Source: Canna indica (lineage: Eukaryota; Streptophyta; Magnoliopsida; Zingiberales; Cannaceae). Taken from it: a DNA stretch of 64,000 nt. A program made the translations under genes and the position numbers. Location of the stretch: positions 13,175,501-13,239,500 of the forward strand of contig CP136896.1 in the NCBI GenBank assembly GCA_034359265.1, written 5' to 3'. A model generated the notes under the pieces. The model was not told the origin of the DNA, ran no database searches, and saw nothing but the letters and a program-made list of their open reading frames with translations. Numbering within the stretch: the first letter of the stretch is position 1; each line of letters begins with the position of its first letter. This document shows, in pieces, positions 13,030 through 24,651 of this stretch.

Positions 13030-16000
13030 TTAGCATAAGCTCTTCGCATCTTCCTGTTGCAGACGTATCCTCTTGTTGACAGTTTCCTCTGTTTTTGCTG
13101 TCCTGTTCTCCTTAGCTTCTATGGAACACCTCTTATATGGCTTAAATCCTGATCCACGAACCTCGAACCTTCCATGTAGTATGCTGCTGTTGCTTCGTGC
13201 ACATGTTTCTTCTGGAGCATCACCCTGGAGATGGGTAGGATTGGTTGCAGAGCACACATTCCAGTTAAGATCCACAGCTAACTTGCTAGCTTCTCCTTCT
13301 TTTGTTATAGTTGATGCTTCTTCAGACACTGAACGTGAAAAGCTTTGTGGCAGTACTTCTCTCTTGAACAGTTCTTGGAAGGCAAGTCGACCCTGACAAA
13401 AAAACAAAATGAATAAAGATGTAATGATGGGTGCTACAATGTCGGATTGACAACTGAATATTATTTTTACATAGTACAAACCTCTTCGGAAACCTCCTTC
13501 CATGATTCATTCATGCATCCGCTGCTTCTCAACCGGCGATGATTGGTGTCACATGCTAGGGAAATATTGAAATAGGCTTCGTTGGTCTCATCATTTACTT
13601 TATCATGTTTCTCCATATTCTCTTGTTCTACATCACTGCCCGAAGGTGTGTTTGATCCACATGAAGAACGATCCTGTTTCTTCTTATTCCTTGCCATATC
13701 TGAATCATGGAATTCACTAGCTTCTAGTGGACTGTACTTGTTGGATCTAGCGGCTTTAGTCTCGTTAGAGTTCTCACTTCTTCTCCTATCATCTGAATCA
13801 AACGATGACAATGACAATGATAATGACTTAGAAGAATAACATGGAGGTTTTAAATAATCAGATTGGTTTTCTTGTCCAACTTTCTGGTCCTCTTTCAAAG
13901 GTTTCTCTGTGGTGCCACCATGTTCTTGAAGTTGAGCTACATCCACTGAGGGAACTGTAGTAGTGTTTGGAGGAGCACAAGCGACACCAGCAGGAGGGCA
14001 GCACGGTATAAGGCCCCGAGCTGCCCACCATGCAGTTGCAGCTGCAACTGTAACTGCAGCAATTGCCTCCAAGCTTGGAGTTGTGTTCGTGTGCCTCTCG
14101 GAATTTTCTTCAGCAAAGAACCCGGGTGTTGGCTTAAGGGAGGTGTCCAACTCTGCAGATGGCCAGAAGGATGCTGCCAGTCTCGCTGCAGCATGACTTG
14201 CTGGATTTTGCAACAATGTAGAAATAATAAGACTTGAAAATGTGGAGGAGATGCTTACAAATGACCTATAGGCATCTTGGTTGGTGTATAAGTGGGCAAA
14301 AGGCGAGAAGACGGGTATTGGATGATACATAGAACCATCTGTTGACACATTCTGGACCGGTATAGTAGATGCAACAGGATCCATAGATACATTAGCATTC
14401 GTATCACTGCCAAACTGTCCAGATACTGCTATGGGGTTCTGGCCATCTGAACATTCAGTTTGTCTACTCTTTACACCATTTGCACCCATCATGTTGACAA
14501 CAGGTTTCTTTGAATTGCTTTGAACATCTTTCTTTGTATCCTTTGATGCTGAATCCTGAAGCTTTGATGTACTTAACTCATTTTCCAGGGACAGATTGAT
14601 ATGTGGCTTTGCATAGTTATGTTGGAGTCCTGTTTCATGTTTGCCACTTTTGTCTTGCTCCTGGTTCACTTCATGATGCGCTGAGGATACACTGATTGCA
14701 ACATTATCTGTCATTTTCTCCTTTGTGGGCAAGAATTCCACATATGTACCCCTGTGATTGGAAGAACAGTTCTTTACAGAAGAAATGGAAACAGATAAAT
14801 CATCTTGAAGGACATTAACCACTTCTGAATGACTTGGATCTTCTGAAATCTCTTTCGTTTTGAACTTCTTTGTTGCTGTACATTTCTGGTCAAAAGCAGC
14901 TAATTGATATAAAAATTGTGAAAACTGGGAAAAAAAATTCAATGCCATTGTCTTTGGAAGTAATAAAAAACAAGTGTGCAGAAGTATTTACCTCATGTGA
15001 TGCACCAATATCATCGTCCATTACTTCCTTCTTTCCTAAGAGCGTAATTGATTTTAATGGTTTTCCATTTGGTCCTTCCTTTGGAGCCAGAGAACCTGTG
15101 CTGGACTTCCTCGGATATGGACTGTTTGGTTTCCGTTTAGGTCTTGGAGGAGGGATATCTATGTCATGAGCTTGCCCTGGGGGAATACCTTTCTCAAGAG
15201 CTTCCTTCTCAAGCTGTAATTCAACTTGTACTTAGCTATATACATTATGGCTTGCAATATACTATTTTGAACCCAACTTTAGGAACTTTTTGATAGAGAA
15301 GGACTATTCCATGTTGGAATTCACCATCTTTTTACTTCCTAATTCTACATAAAATTTTCTAATTTTAGAGAGATAAAATAACAGTTAATGGTGATTAGGT
15401 TACCAAGACGAACTCATCCTACTTGGTTCATGATAGAATCTATAATGGCTTAATGGTCCATTCCATAATTCAGAATAAAAAAAGGAATGGGATTAAGAGA
15501 ATCAAAATGAAAATATGGAAGTAAGAATTTATGGTGATATGCGGTTCCTTAGTTCAGTTTCCAAACATCAAACTAGGAAAATTTACTTTATTACGAAAAG
15601 GTAATATATCCGATGAACTTTTATTCTCGCCTTATCCATTGATACCTACCCCTTTCTATGAGAATACAAATTCATTCTCGCCTTATCCATTGATACCTAC
15701 CCCTTTCTATGAGAATACAAATTCATTGAAAGTTCATTACCATTCAATTCCTTTCATTATCGTTGTGAGTTGTGAGTTGTGAGTTATTCCTTGTCTCTAA
15801 ACACTAAATTCATAGAAAGACCTTGTTAAATTAATTTGATTGGATGATCAATTTTTTCAAAAGCTTTGAGCTGTTTGGAACGAGATCAATCCATGCATTT
15901 ATATTCTTAATACCCATCCTCGCATGTATGCAGGTAAACTTGAGGAGATTGACTCAAGCACAACACGTAGATTGACATGGTTAAGTTGGGGTACCTTTTT

Positions 16001-19000
16001 TCTTATACACTGGTGCTAGGAGGATTTGAACTTTGATACCATGAACCAAATCTTGATGGCTGCAGCTTACGAGGAATAATTCTTGCCGTTTGAGTTTCTC
16101 AGATGCGATGGTCAAGGTCATGGACCCCAAAAAGGGGTGATGAAAAAGTTTGTGCCGCAAGGAAGAAAACATGATGACAAGATTTTTAGGGTTTAAAACA
16201 GGAAAGCCCTGAAAAGAACTCTGTTATCTTTGAGAAATAGGAAGGAAGAGGGGAGAAGCCCCTCATGTTGCAATCTGATGAAGGGGTTGCAGCCCCTGTT
16301 TCAGGCCGGTGGAGGAAGGAGAAACCAAGTTCTGCAGCCTTTCTCCTTGAAGGAAAATAAGGGGACAACAGCCCCTTGTCCTTTATGCAATATGGTAGAA
16401 AAACAGAAGAGCAAAAGAGAACAGCAACACCTGGAAGGAGGAATAAAAGGTTTGCAGCAGCACGAAAGGGAGAAAACAAAGGGTGGCAGCCCTATAGCAG
16501 CAGCTGGAGAAGAAGAACAAGGGAGGAGTTGGTCCCTCTTATAGCATCATCTGGAAAGGAAGAGAATTTGCTCCTCCTATTGTGGCGCCTGCCCCTTTTG
16601 ATGCCCCTTTCAAGGTGGTGTGGCGGCAAGAAGATTAGTTTTTTTTTGTGGATGTTGGAGAGAAAAATTAGGGTTTCTCACTTGGCTCTGATATATAAAA
16701 TTTGATTGGATGATCAACTTTTCAAAAACTTAAACCGTTAGGAAAGAGACCAATCTAAACATTTATATTCTCAAGAGACCTATCCATTTTCTTTCCTCTA
16801 TGTTTATTCCAAGCAATTTAAATATCGTATCAAGCAATATGTACACTATTTACTTTTTCTTTTGAAATGCTGATACTAGTATATACTTGGGTAGATGCTC
16901 AGTAGAAACCACCTATAATATGCTTGCTTAGAGAGGATGGTGAATATTCATTATAAAATACACTTGAAGATGCAAGCCAATGGACAAACAAAATGATACA
17001 GATCGATTTAATGCTGAATTCATTAATGATAGCCATAGATTGATCCATAACAGAAAAGAGGACAATCGAAAATCAACAAGTGAGAAGCAAGAAGATATTG
17101 ATAGTCAAAAATTTAAATGTTCCATTAACACCATTCACCGAGAATTAGTACCGATACGACAATTTAAACTTTGCTTGGGAGTGATTTCTAGTGTGCATAT
17201 TGCAAACCCATGCTATTGACCTCAGTTATTACAAGTCAAAGACTCCCAGTTATAATGTACACTTCATTCTTCTTGACTTAATGTTGAACTGTCAACTCCA
17301 TTTCAATTTATTTGAACTTTTAATTGAAATGTTGTGTTTGATTTTTATATCTTATAGTAAGTTATTTGATTAAAATTTGCTTTTATGTTTATCCCTTGTT
17401 TTATTGGAACTTTCATTCAATAGACTTTTGTACTAGGCAATTTTGAAATCCCAGTAAGATTGGCCAGTCCAACCGAAAAAATCTAATCCACAATTTTTTT
17501 GTAAAACTGGAAGAACTTCTCAATATGTCAAAGTCAAAATCCTAGCATAGGAGACTAGCACAAAATAGTATTTGAAACTTTCATTGAGGCCTATGGGACT
17601 GAACTTCTTATATGTACAAATAATTGACAATTATATATTGTTCATGAATTGTGGGATTATATTTTATGACTTTCTTTATCTTTAAAAATAGTAATTAATA
17701 TGATAACTATCTTTTTTTATCTAAAACTTTTGCTTATTTCTTCTTTATATATACTAAAATTCATTTTTTCTTGTTTTATTACAAGAATACACTGAAAAAA
17801 TGATTCTGTATAGCATATATCAATAAACAAAAATATACAAAAATAATACTAATAATTTTTTCAATACATTTTAGAGAATATTTCATGTTTATCAGATATA
17901 AAAAAATTACATATTTTTTAACAAAACGTGTTGTTCCACCAGTGACTTGTTGGTTTGACTAGTGAATAGTCGCTTATCGGTCTCGTTCTGAAAACTATGT
18001 ACTAAATACATTGTTCTGTTTAAGTAAAACATTCCAAAACAAGGTTTACTATGTCAAAACTAGTTTAAGGTTTTCTGTACTACTTGGAACAATCCTTTTG
18101 TACTAGATTGCACCAAGTCGTACCAAGTATTAGGACGACAATAGCATACCCCCATCAAATTATTGGTATCAATATTGGGTACTGAATATTACAGGTTTTT
18201 CCATGTTACAGTCTTACAGAATGGGCAGTTACATGTGCTGTTTTTGTCCCTTCTGCTATTATCTATCCTCAATTCATTTATGACTAACATGCATGATACT
18301 AAATTGAAACCATCATCCCAGTAAACCACAAAAAGGGAGAAAAACCCAAACAACTTTATCATTGTTTTCTTCACCATCTTACCTACAACTACTACAATAG
18401 GTCTTGTTTCATCTATCACTCTTCTTAATAACAAATAGGTTGATACATTTACAGCTTGATTACTGATTTATCATTAATTTTAATCGTAGCTACTGAAATT
18501 AACATACATATCAGTCAGAAACTAAAGTATTAGCAAAGTAGCAATCAGGGATGATAGCATGTAAATGCCAGTTTGTGGAATGACTACAGTAGCCATGGTG
18601 GAGGAATCACAATGAACAAATTTGTTCAGGGGTTCATAACAATGTAAAAATATCTTCCAAGAAATAGTTTTTCTTAATGTCTTCGTCGATGCCAATTCAT
18701 CTAAAACATAAACAATTAGATGATCTATGATCTACTAATTCATGTTCTTAGCACCCCTCTCACATATGGGCTGAAAAACATGACTGACCAAAGTCTAATA
18801 AATGGACTTAATTTATCTAGGAATATTTTTTTCATAGAAAAACATAATTTCGAAAATACTTAGCCTCCTACTTTGTTACTACCTTAATTTGTTAATTCAT
18901 CTAAAAACTGAAGCAATTAGATAAGACATGATCAATAATTTATATTCTTAAAACCTAATAGGCTTTTAAAGGCAAAATTGGAACCAAGAAGGCCTGAAGA

Positions 19001-21941
19001 AGCAACAAAATGAGGAAATTGATAGGCGATCTATAACTATTTATCCAATCAGTCATCAATATGACTCTAAGCTTCCCACGTTATGCTGATGACTCTTAAG
19101 CTTCCTAATTTCTGCAATCTCAAATTATTTCAAGATGTCAGAGCGAGGAATGAGGAAGCTTTGTCCAATGGGAGCATTAGAACAGCAATGACAATAGCAG
19201 CAGAATCTTGGTGCCAGTTAACACAAGTAGGAGTAGAATAAATCCAAGAGGGCACCAAATTAACCCTACTAGCTTCAAACAATTGAGGGTTTGTTGTAAG
19301 TTACTAGCATTCTTGGTAATTCAATTTTAATTGAATTCACACTCATGAAGCCCAATTATACTTACTCATATTTGCCATCCTAAAATATGACCTTGTGCCC
19401 TTTATGTAGGGGTGTTGAAGAAACTGCCCAACTTGACAACTTGACCCACCCCACCTTAACTGCCTCAAACAATTGTTTTTGAGGGTCAGGTTGAAATTTG
19501 GTCTTGGATTTTAGGTTGGAACTTTTATTCATAAATTCCTTAGCAGATAAGTTCACACAGAAGATAATTCCTATTATGCTGGTTGAAGAGGCATCTGACT
19601 TTCAAATAGTTCATCAAATTCTGCGAGGACATTTCTTTATGATCATAATTTCTTTATCATGAAACTTCACACACAACTTCATTTTATTCTTATGCTATAC
19701 ATTTTTCTTAGGTTTATTCATATTGCATTGCCATAACTTAATCAGAAAGTCACCAAAGAGCAGCAAAATTTCTAATATTGCAGTGTATTTAGAACATTGG
19801 GAGACTTGACCATCATTAGGAACTACATCATTAGGAACTACGACAATCATAGCTCAAAAGATTGCATAATCTCATAACATCATTACATAAACGTAATAAC
19901 ATAATTGGCTAACCATCAACAACAACTAAGCCTCAATCCCATACTAGATGGGGTTGGCATAATTGGCTAACCATCAACATGAAAAATTATAATCCATCAT
20001 TTCACCAAACTAAAAAGTATAACCAACATCCAAGTTTCATCCCTTCATCCCTCCAAGTCTTGATGTCCAAAAGTGTCACTTACACTCAAACTTCCAAAAC
20101 TGGTCGTACATCAACATGATTATTCATGAAAATGTCCACAACTATAACACCTTTACAACTCAAAGACAAGCCAAGAGTTATTTATTTGTCCTTTGGTTGG
20201 CAAACTTGGTCTCAGACACATATGGCTCATGTGTCCATATCTCTAATAGATTTGCCAATTTTTTCATACATCAAGAAGCTTCTTAATGAAAATATCCACA
20301 ACAATAAGATCTTTAAAGCTCAAGTACAAAGATTCCCCCCCCCCTCTTTTTGTTGGTAGATTTGGTCTCAAACACATATGGCTGATATAGAGCCATCTCA
20401 GGTATAGATTGAGTATCATACTATATAAATGATTGTTTATTGTCATGTATACATAATAGGCATGTCCATGGAACCTATTCCCTTTTTCAGTTTTTCTTGG
20501 ATTATTAGTGCTATAAAAGATAGATCCTTCATGTGGATTTATCTTAGAAAACTCATTTACTCAAGTGAAATTATGGAAAACAAAGGTGAAGAAAACATTT
20601 CATATGACTTACAGCTGCTCCAGTGAAACAACCCATTCAACTAAACTTCCTTTTGTCAAGGAAGTCTCATAAATCAATCTCTAGGCTTATGAGACAATTT
20701 TCCCTATCACGAGAGAAATTCTTTAGAAAATCATAGAGATATCTAGGATTAGTTGATATATCTCCTTATGTTGATCTCTTTGGATGAGAAAAAAGTTTAC
20801 ATCCAATCTACTATCAGATGGTTAAAACATTTGAAGCCAAATAATTTCACTGGGTAATGTAAGTCAGTGCATCACTTAAAATTATCCTTCTCTGAGTAGT
20901 TAGATGTATTGTCTTTTATTTCTTTCTCCTTGCCACATCTATTCCCCTTTTTATCATGTTGCTTGCATTCAGATTAATGAAATGCAAAACCCAGATGTTA
21001 ATCCAATATTTGCCTAAAAAGAGTATTGGGATGTTTGCTATCAGGTTCAATCTGGTATTGCATGTAAATATACCTACGCAAGATTGTAACTTGTAAACAT
21101 CTAAGTTTTAATGAAATACAAAAGAAAGTATTGAGATGGTTGTCATCAGGTAAATTTTGGTTTTGACTGCAAAGATGCCTCAGCAATAGTATAAGCATAT
21201 ATGCTAAGATTATATATTCTCAACAATCCAATCAGATCTGATGCCAAGTTCTATGCAATTTCTTTTTAAGACTTCTCAAGCTCGATTAATTTTTTTGAAC
21301 TAAGTACAATCTACTGGCTATTTTATGTGTACATTTATCAACTAAAAATTATAAACATCAGTAAAGCTATTCCTAAAACAAGACAGAAAGTATCCAATAG
21401 TTGATTAAACTACCAAGTAGATTCCTCCACCGAAGGGAAAAACAAAAGTGGATAGTTTGTAGAGTTCCATATCTGGGTTTGTACAAGAGGCAACTGACCT
21501 TGGTGAAGAACTTTTGTGCATGGCTTCTAATTTGGACAGCTGTCTTAGTACCAATATGCTCTGTCACAAGCATCATAAATCAAATATATGTAGCGCCGTG
21601 ATGGCCAATAACTCGAGTTTCAAAACTAAATCTTCAGCGGCGAGAAGTACATAATCAAGAGAAGAAGAAAAAACATCATTTAGAAAAAAAGTTTAATTAA
21701 CTTTAATCGACAAACCTTCAATACGCTGCCAGGCCCTTCCATAGAGCTTCAGAGCTTCAAGAAAGCGGTTGTGCTCCTCCTCTGTCCACCTTTCCCTTTG
21801 CTTTGTGATCGTATACGGCTTCCTTGTCTACATCGGAAGCTACCTTTTAAACATCAATAAGAACAAAAGGAAACTATTTTTTACAGGAGAGCATCAGACC
21901 TTTGCGGCAAGAAGCTCTTCTCCGGAAGAATTCCCTTCCAT
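13030..21941 (-). CDS. LHY: LHY/CCA1-type circadian clock MYB transcription factor
   Basis: Six coding exons on the minus strand: 21941-21900, 21827-21716, 21560-21499, 15213-14992, 14885-13482 and 13392-13030. They join in frame to 734 aa, a usual length for LHY. LHY is a morning-phased repressor that binds evening elements (AAAATATCT) in PRR and evening-complex genes. Residues 15-72 form the single MYB repeat, from [19 protein letters not shown] through GRAWQRIE and [19 protein letters not shown]. The proline-rich block [19 protein letters not shown] follows in exon 4, then the long exon with the conserved [12 protein letters not shown] and [19 protein letters not shown] segments, then SWKEVSEE joined to [18 protein letters not shown], and the C-terminal [11 protein letters not shown]. 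Exon junctions inside the MYB region match those known for LHY/CCA1. The third intron is unusually long (6285 bases). Length and the exon-5 and C-terminal blocks favour LHY over REVEILLE proteins. Confidence 0.95.
15623..15724. repeat. Perfect 51-bp tandem duplication in the LHY intron
   Basis: Two adjacent identical 51-base copies (15623-15673 and 15674-15724), each beginning ATTCTCGCC and ending ACAAATTC. A GTTGTGAGTTGTGAGTT microrepeat lies shortly downstream at about 15763-15785. Perfect identity suggests a recent duplication or an allele-length polymorphism. Confidence 0.9.
15826..16790 (-). mobile_element. Possible TRIM-like miniature LTR element in the LHY intron
   Basis: Two direct repeats of roughly 80-90 bases flank about 780 bases of internal sequence. 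Both contain TTTGATTGGATGATCAA, then TTCAAAA, GAGA(C)CAATC and CATTTATATTCT (15835-15910 and 16700-16785). Just inside the right copy, GGCTCTGATATAT (about 16684-16696) is close to the complement of the plant Met-tRNA primer site TGGTATCAGAGC, which would put the element on the minus strand. The inside is purine-rich and non-coding. Ends and target duplication could not be fixed. Confidence 0.45.
20120..20400. repeat. Diverged tandem duplication, period about 158
   Basis: ATGAAAATGTCCACAAC at 20126 recurs as ATGAAAATATCCACAAC at 20286, and TTGGTCTCAGACACATATGG at about 20206 recurs with one change at about 20362. The two copies have drifted. No product or element family is recognised. It lies within the long LHY intron. 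Confidence 0.7.
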
Positions 21942-22172
21942 GCCCTAATCTCGAGCTCAAGAAGCAAAATGACGAAAAAAAAGGAACAAACACGAATCAA
22001 CTGGAGTTCAAGTCGTCTACAAGAAGCAGCAATCCTCCTTCCATATCTCGTACCAGGCGCCCAATTTGGCGCAAGATGTACCTCATAACTCACTAATAAT
22101 CTGCATCAAATCTTCACCTACTTAACCAAGCAAATCCAATCGCATTGATCTACTCAGAATATTGAAAAGCAG

Positions 22173-22283
22173 CTAAAAATGATCAGCACCTGAAAGATCA
22201 AAGTGGAAGGATAAAAACCCTAACAATTCGAATCCAAACCTCAGGCGACCGCCAAGAGACATCACGGCACGCCGGCAACTCAT
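22173..22283 (-). CDS. Upstream ORF (36 aa) in the LHY leader
   Basis: An ATG at 22283 opens a 36-codon frame ending at 22173, in the predicted 5' untranslated region of LHY and about 340 bases before its start codon. The peptide (starting MSCRRAVMSLGG) matches nothing I know. If the leader is not spliced to remove it, it could lower LHY translation. The frame is seen; that it is transcribed and used is inferred. Confidence 0.35.
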   Translation of the reverse strand: MSCRRAVMSLGGRLRFGFELLGFLSFHFDLSGADHF

Positions 22284-22293
22284 CTTACTACTG

Positions 22294-22305
22294 CTACTTG
22301 TACAT
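22294..22305 (-). CDS. Minimal upstream ORF (ATG TAC AAG TAG) in the LHY leader
   Basis: A three-codon frame lies ten bases before the 36-codon upstream ORF. Tandem upstream start codons in a clock-gene leader are worth noting, but no translation evidence is available here. Confidence 0.3.
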   Translation of the reverse strand: MYK

Positions 22306-22558
22306 CTCAAGACCAGATTCAAGACGAGATCTCTACAGAAAGCGGAGTAGTGGGGTGGAGAGAGAGTGATCTCTGTTTTCTTCCTCGGGGAGGGAAAGGA
22401 GAAGAAAGAAGGAGGAGGAGGTCGGCCGCCGGAAAAAGAAGCGGAAGTGGGCGAAGGCAACCGCAGAGAAACCTCAGCCACGAGTTTTTTCTTGTGGCCT
22501 TGGTGAGCTCTCGAGTGAAAAATTATAAAATAAATAAACAATAATCTTTTTATTTTAA

Positions 22559-22615
22559 TATTTATATGAGGCCAGAAGTTCGGCGAAGGCGGAGACTAAG
22601 AGAGGATGCCACGTG
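22559..22615 (-). promoter_or_regulatory. LHY core promoter: TATA box and G-box
   Basis: Read on the minus strand, TATAAATA lies at 22566-22559, about 30 bases before a likely transcription start near 22528. A G-box (GCCACGTGG context, CACGTG at 22610-22615) lies about 85 bases upstream of that start. G-boxes in CCA1/LHY promoters are bound by light-responsive bHLH/bZIP factors. The sites are seen; their use is inferred. Confidence 0.6.
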
Positions 22616-22979
22616 GAGTTATCATACTGGTGGCATTCGAGATCCGGTGCGCTTTTTTGATCCACTAACAGAATTTTGGTGCGAGTTATGCGCCTATGCG
22701 GGACGAGATCTTACGTTGGCGTGACAATGATAAGCAGAAATGAGCTGCAAACGTAACACACGGGCCACACGGGCCACACGGCATCTCATGGAGGTGAGAT
22801 CCGTAGGGACGCCCGCACGGAGGGTACGTTGGGAACTTGTGGACAGAGATCTTTCGGGGAACTTGAGGCCGACGACGAAAAGCGCGTGAGCCTGTAAATC
22901 CAATTGCGGGGCCCGCGACAGAAGGGACACGTCCCGGTTGCGCACCTCAGTTGCTCTTATCCGCCACGTCCACCTAAGG

Positions 22980-22987
22980 TGACGTCA
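22980..22987. promoter_or_regulatory. TGACGTCA palindrome upstream of LHY
   Basis: A perfect 8-base CRE/TGA-type bZIP site lies about 450 bases upstream of the predicted LHY start. A CCACGTCC motif lies just beside it at about 22963-22971. The region 22680-22985 is GC-rich and lies just inside the first MITE at 23026. Confidence 0.45.
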
Positions 22988-23025
22988 GCTACCAATTTTC
23001 TTTTCCACGAGAAATTGATTAAAAT

Positions 23026-23686
23026 TAGGACCGTTCATCCGATCTGGTTTACTCAATGAACCCAGTAACCCAACTCAACCCAAATAGATTGTGTTGGATT
23101 GAATAGGGTGATTGGGTGTATTTGGGTAAAACTCGACCAAACCTAATAGTTACTAAATCTGATCTCAAGTTTCAAATTATGGAATGTAATGACTCGATAC
23201 CCGACCCGATGATTTTTTATATTTTCTAAAATCATCAACTAGATTTATTACTTATTCGCTAAAATTGTTAAACCTATTTAAGATTTCCCCACTTCGACAA
23301 TGCACTTCCCCTTTCTCTCTACCTTGCGCAGAGGCGCACGCATCCCTTCCCCCTCGCCTCATGCACACAATTGGTAGTTCTCTTCCATCTCTCCTCGCGC
23401 ACGCAATCGGTAACCTCCTTCCCCTCGTTGTTCCAGTGCTCTGCAATCCACCCACCACCAGCATCCCCCTCCCACCTCGCTGCTCCCCAACACCGGTACT
23501 CCTTTATTTTCAACACTAGTGTCTACCACCCTTTGCTGCTCTGCAACCCATCGATCACCATTTATTTATTGAATATAAATGGTTACCCGAGTGCTCGTCC
23601 CAAACTGACCCGACCTAGTTCGGAATAGGTTGGGTCAGGTTTGAGAACGAAAAAGTCCTAAACTCTACCTGATCCGTGAATTCCTA
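23026..23686. mobile_element. hAT-type MITE, GGGTTGGGT-type interior
   Basis: The left end TAGGACCGTTCATCCGATC pairs with the complement of the right end, TAGGAATTCACGGATC. The flanks ATTAAAAT (23018-23025) and ACTAAAAT (23687-23694) match at 7 of 8 bases, an hAT-size target duplication. The outer parts are rich in AACCCA/GGGTTG words; the middle (23290-23520) is an unrelated CT/GC-rich segment. No transposase. It lies 0.5 kb upstream of the predicted LHY start. Confidence 0.75.
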
Positions 23687-23722
23687 ACTAAAATAGTGGC
23701 AGATTTCTCCTATAGATTTAAC

Positions 23723-24002
<280 letters not shown>

Positions 24003-24117
24003 GGTACGAATTTAGACCCGTGAATAAATATGAATATTCGTATCGTATCCCTAAATAAATTTCCATATAAACAATATAAAAATGATGAACTACTATAATA
24101 TACATATAGTTATGCTA

Positions 24118-24651
24118 GCCGGGGGTGAGTAAAAAAATAGATTTTTTTTTATTTCGGTTTATATTTTTGGAAAAATTCGTTTTCAATTTCGGTTTCGATT
24201 CCGGTCCGAGATGTAAAAAGTTCACCGATTTTAGTTAATCGACTAGTTTGATATAATTTATTAATTTTTAAATAAATAAACATATATATAATAATTTATA
24301 AAAAATAAAAAAAAAGATTTAAAAAATAAAAAATATATATATTAATTTTTGCAGCACATTATCTTGGTTCAAGTGGTTTCATTTTTTTTTCTTTTTTCTC
24401 ACTAGGAATTCAATATTTGTTTGGATTTTTCTCCATATGTGATTTGCATAATATTATTATGTTTATAGGTTAAAAAAAATTTATTGGTTAACCAAAATTT
24501 ATTGATTAACCGAACCGAAAAAATTGAAACTAAAATAATGGTTAATCAAAGTTAATGGACCGATTTATGATTAATGATTTGAAACAATCAAAGTTAATGG
24601 ACCGATTAATAAATTTGCTAATGGACCGATTAATCGGTTCATGCTCACCCC
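24118..24651. mobile_element. hAT-type MITE, GGTTAATC-type interior
   Basis: The left end GCCGGGGGTGAGTAAAAA and the complement of the right end, GGGGTGAGCATGAACCG, form imperfect terminal inverted repeats. The flanks TTATGCTA (24110-24117) and TTATTGCTA (24652-24660) agree except for one inserted T. The inside is made of TTTCGGTT, GGTTAATC and ATTAATCGG words with AT-rich spacers. Non-coding. Confidence 0.6.

Larger units (their letters stand above)
15214..21498 (-). other. 6.3-kb intron 3 of LHY
   Basis: This intron separates the exon ending in SHAQKFFTK from the exon starting LEKEALEKG. It is far longer than the other LHY introns here (72-155 bases and similar). It holds a 51-bp tandem duplication (15623-15724), a possible TRIM-type retroelement (15826-16790) and a diverged duplication (20120-20400). 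The parts at 16800-20100 and 20400-21498 are AT-rich with nothing recognised. Retention or skipping around this intron would remove everything after the MYB domain. Confidence 0.85.

Noticed and set aside
13073..14196. Plus-strand frames opposite LHY (107, 85 and 77 codons)
   Set aside because: They lie antisense to conserved LHY exons and have no similarity of their own.
16186..16705. Frames of about 100 codons on both strands in the LHY intron
   Set aside because: Purine-rich low-complexity interior of the candidate TRIM element.
19915..19960. CAACAACTAAGCCTCAATCCC followed by GATGGGGTTGGC as a SINE remnant
   Set aside because: The wording resembles a common plant short repeat, but no promoter boxes, tail or target duplication could be shown.
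22173..22541. 122-codon minus frame upstream of LHY as a separate gene
   Set aside because: It overlaps the predicted LHY TATA region and leader; only its last 36 codons are kept, as a possible upstream ORF.
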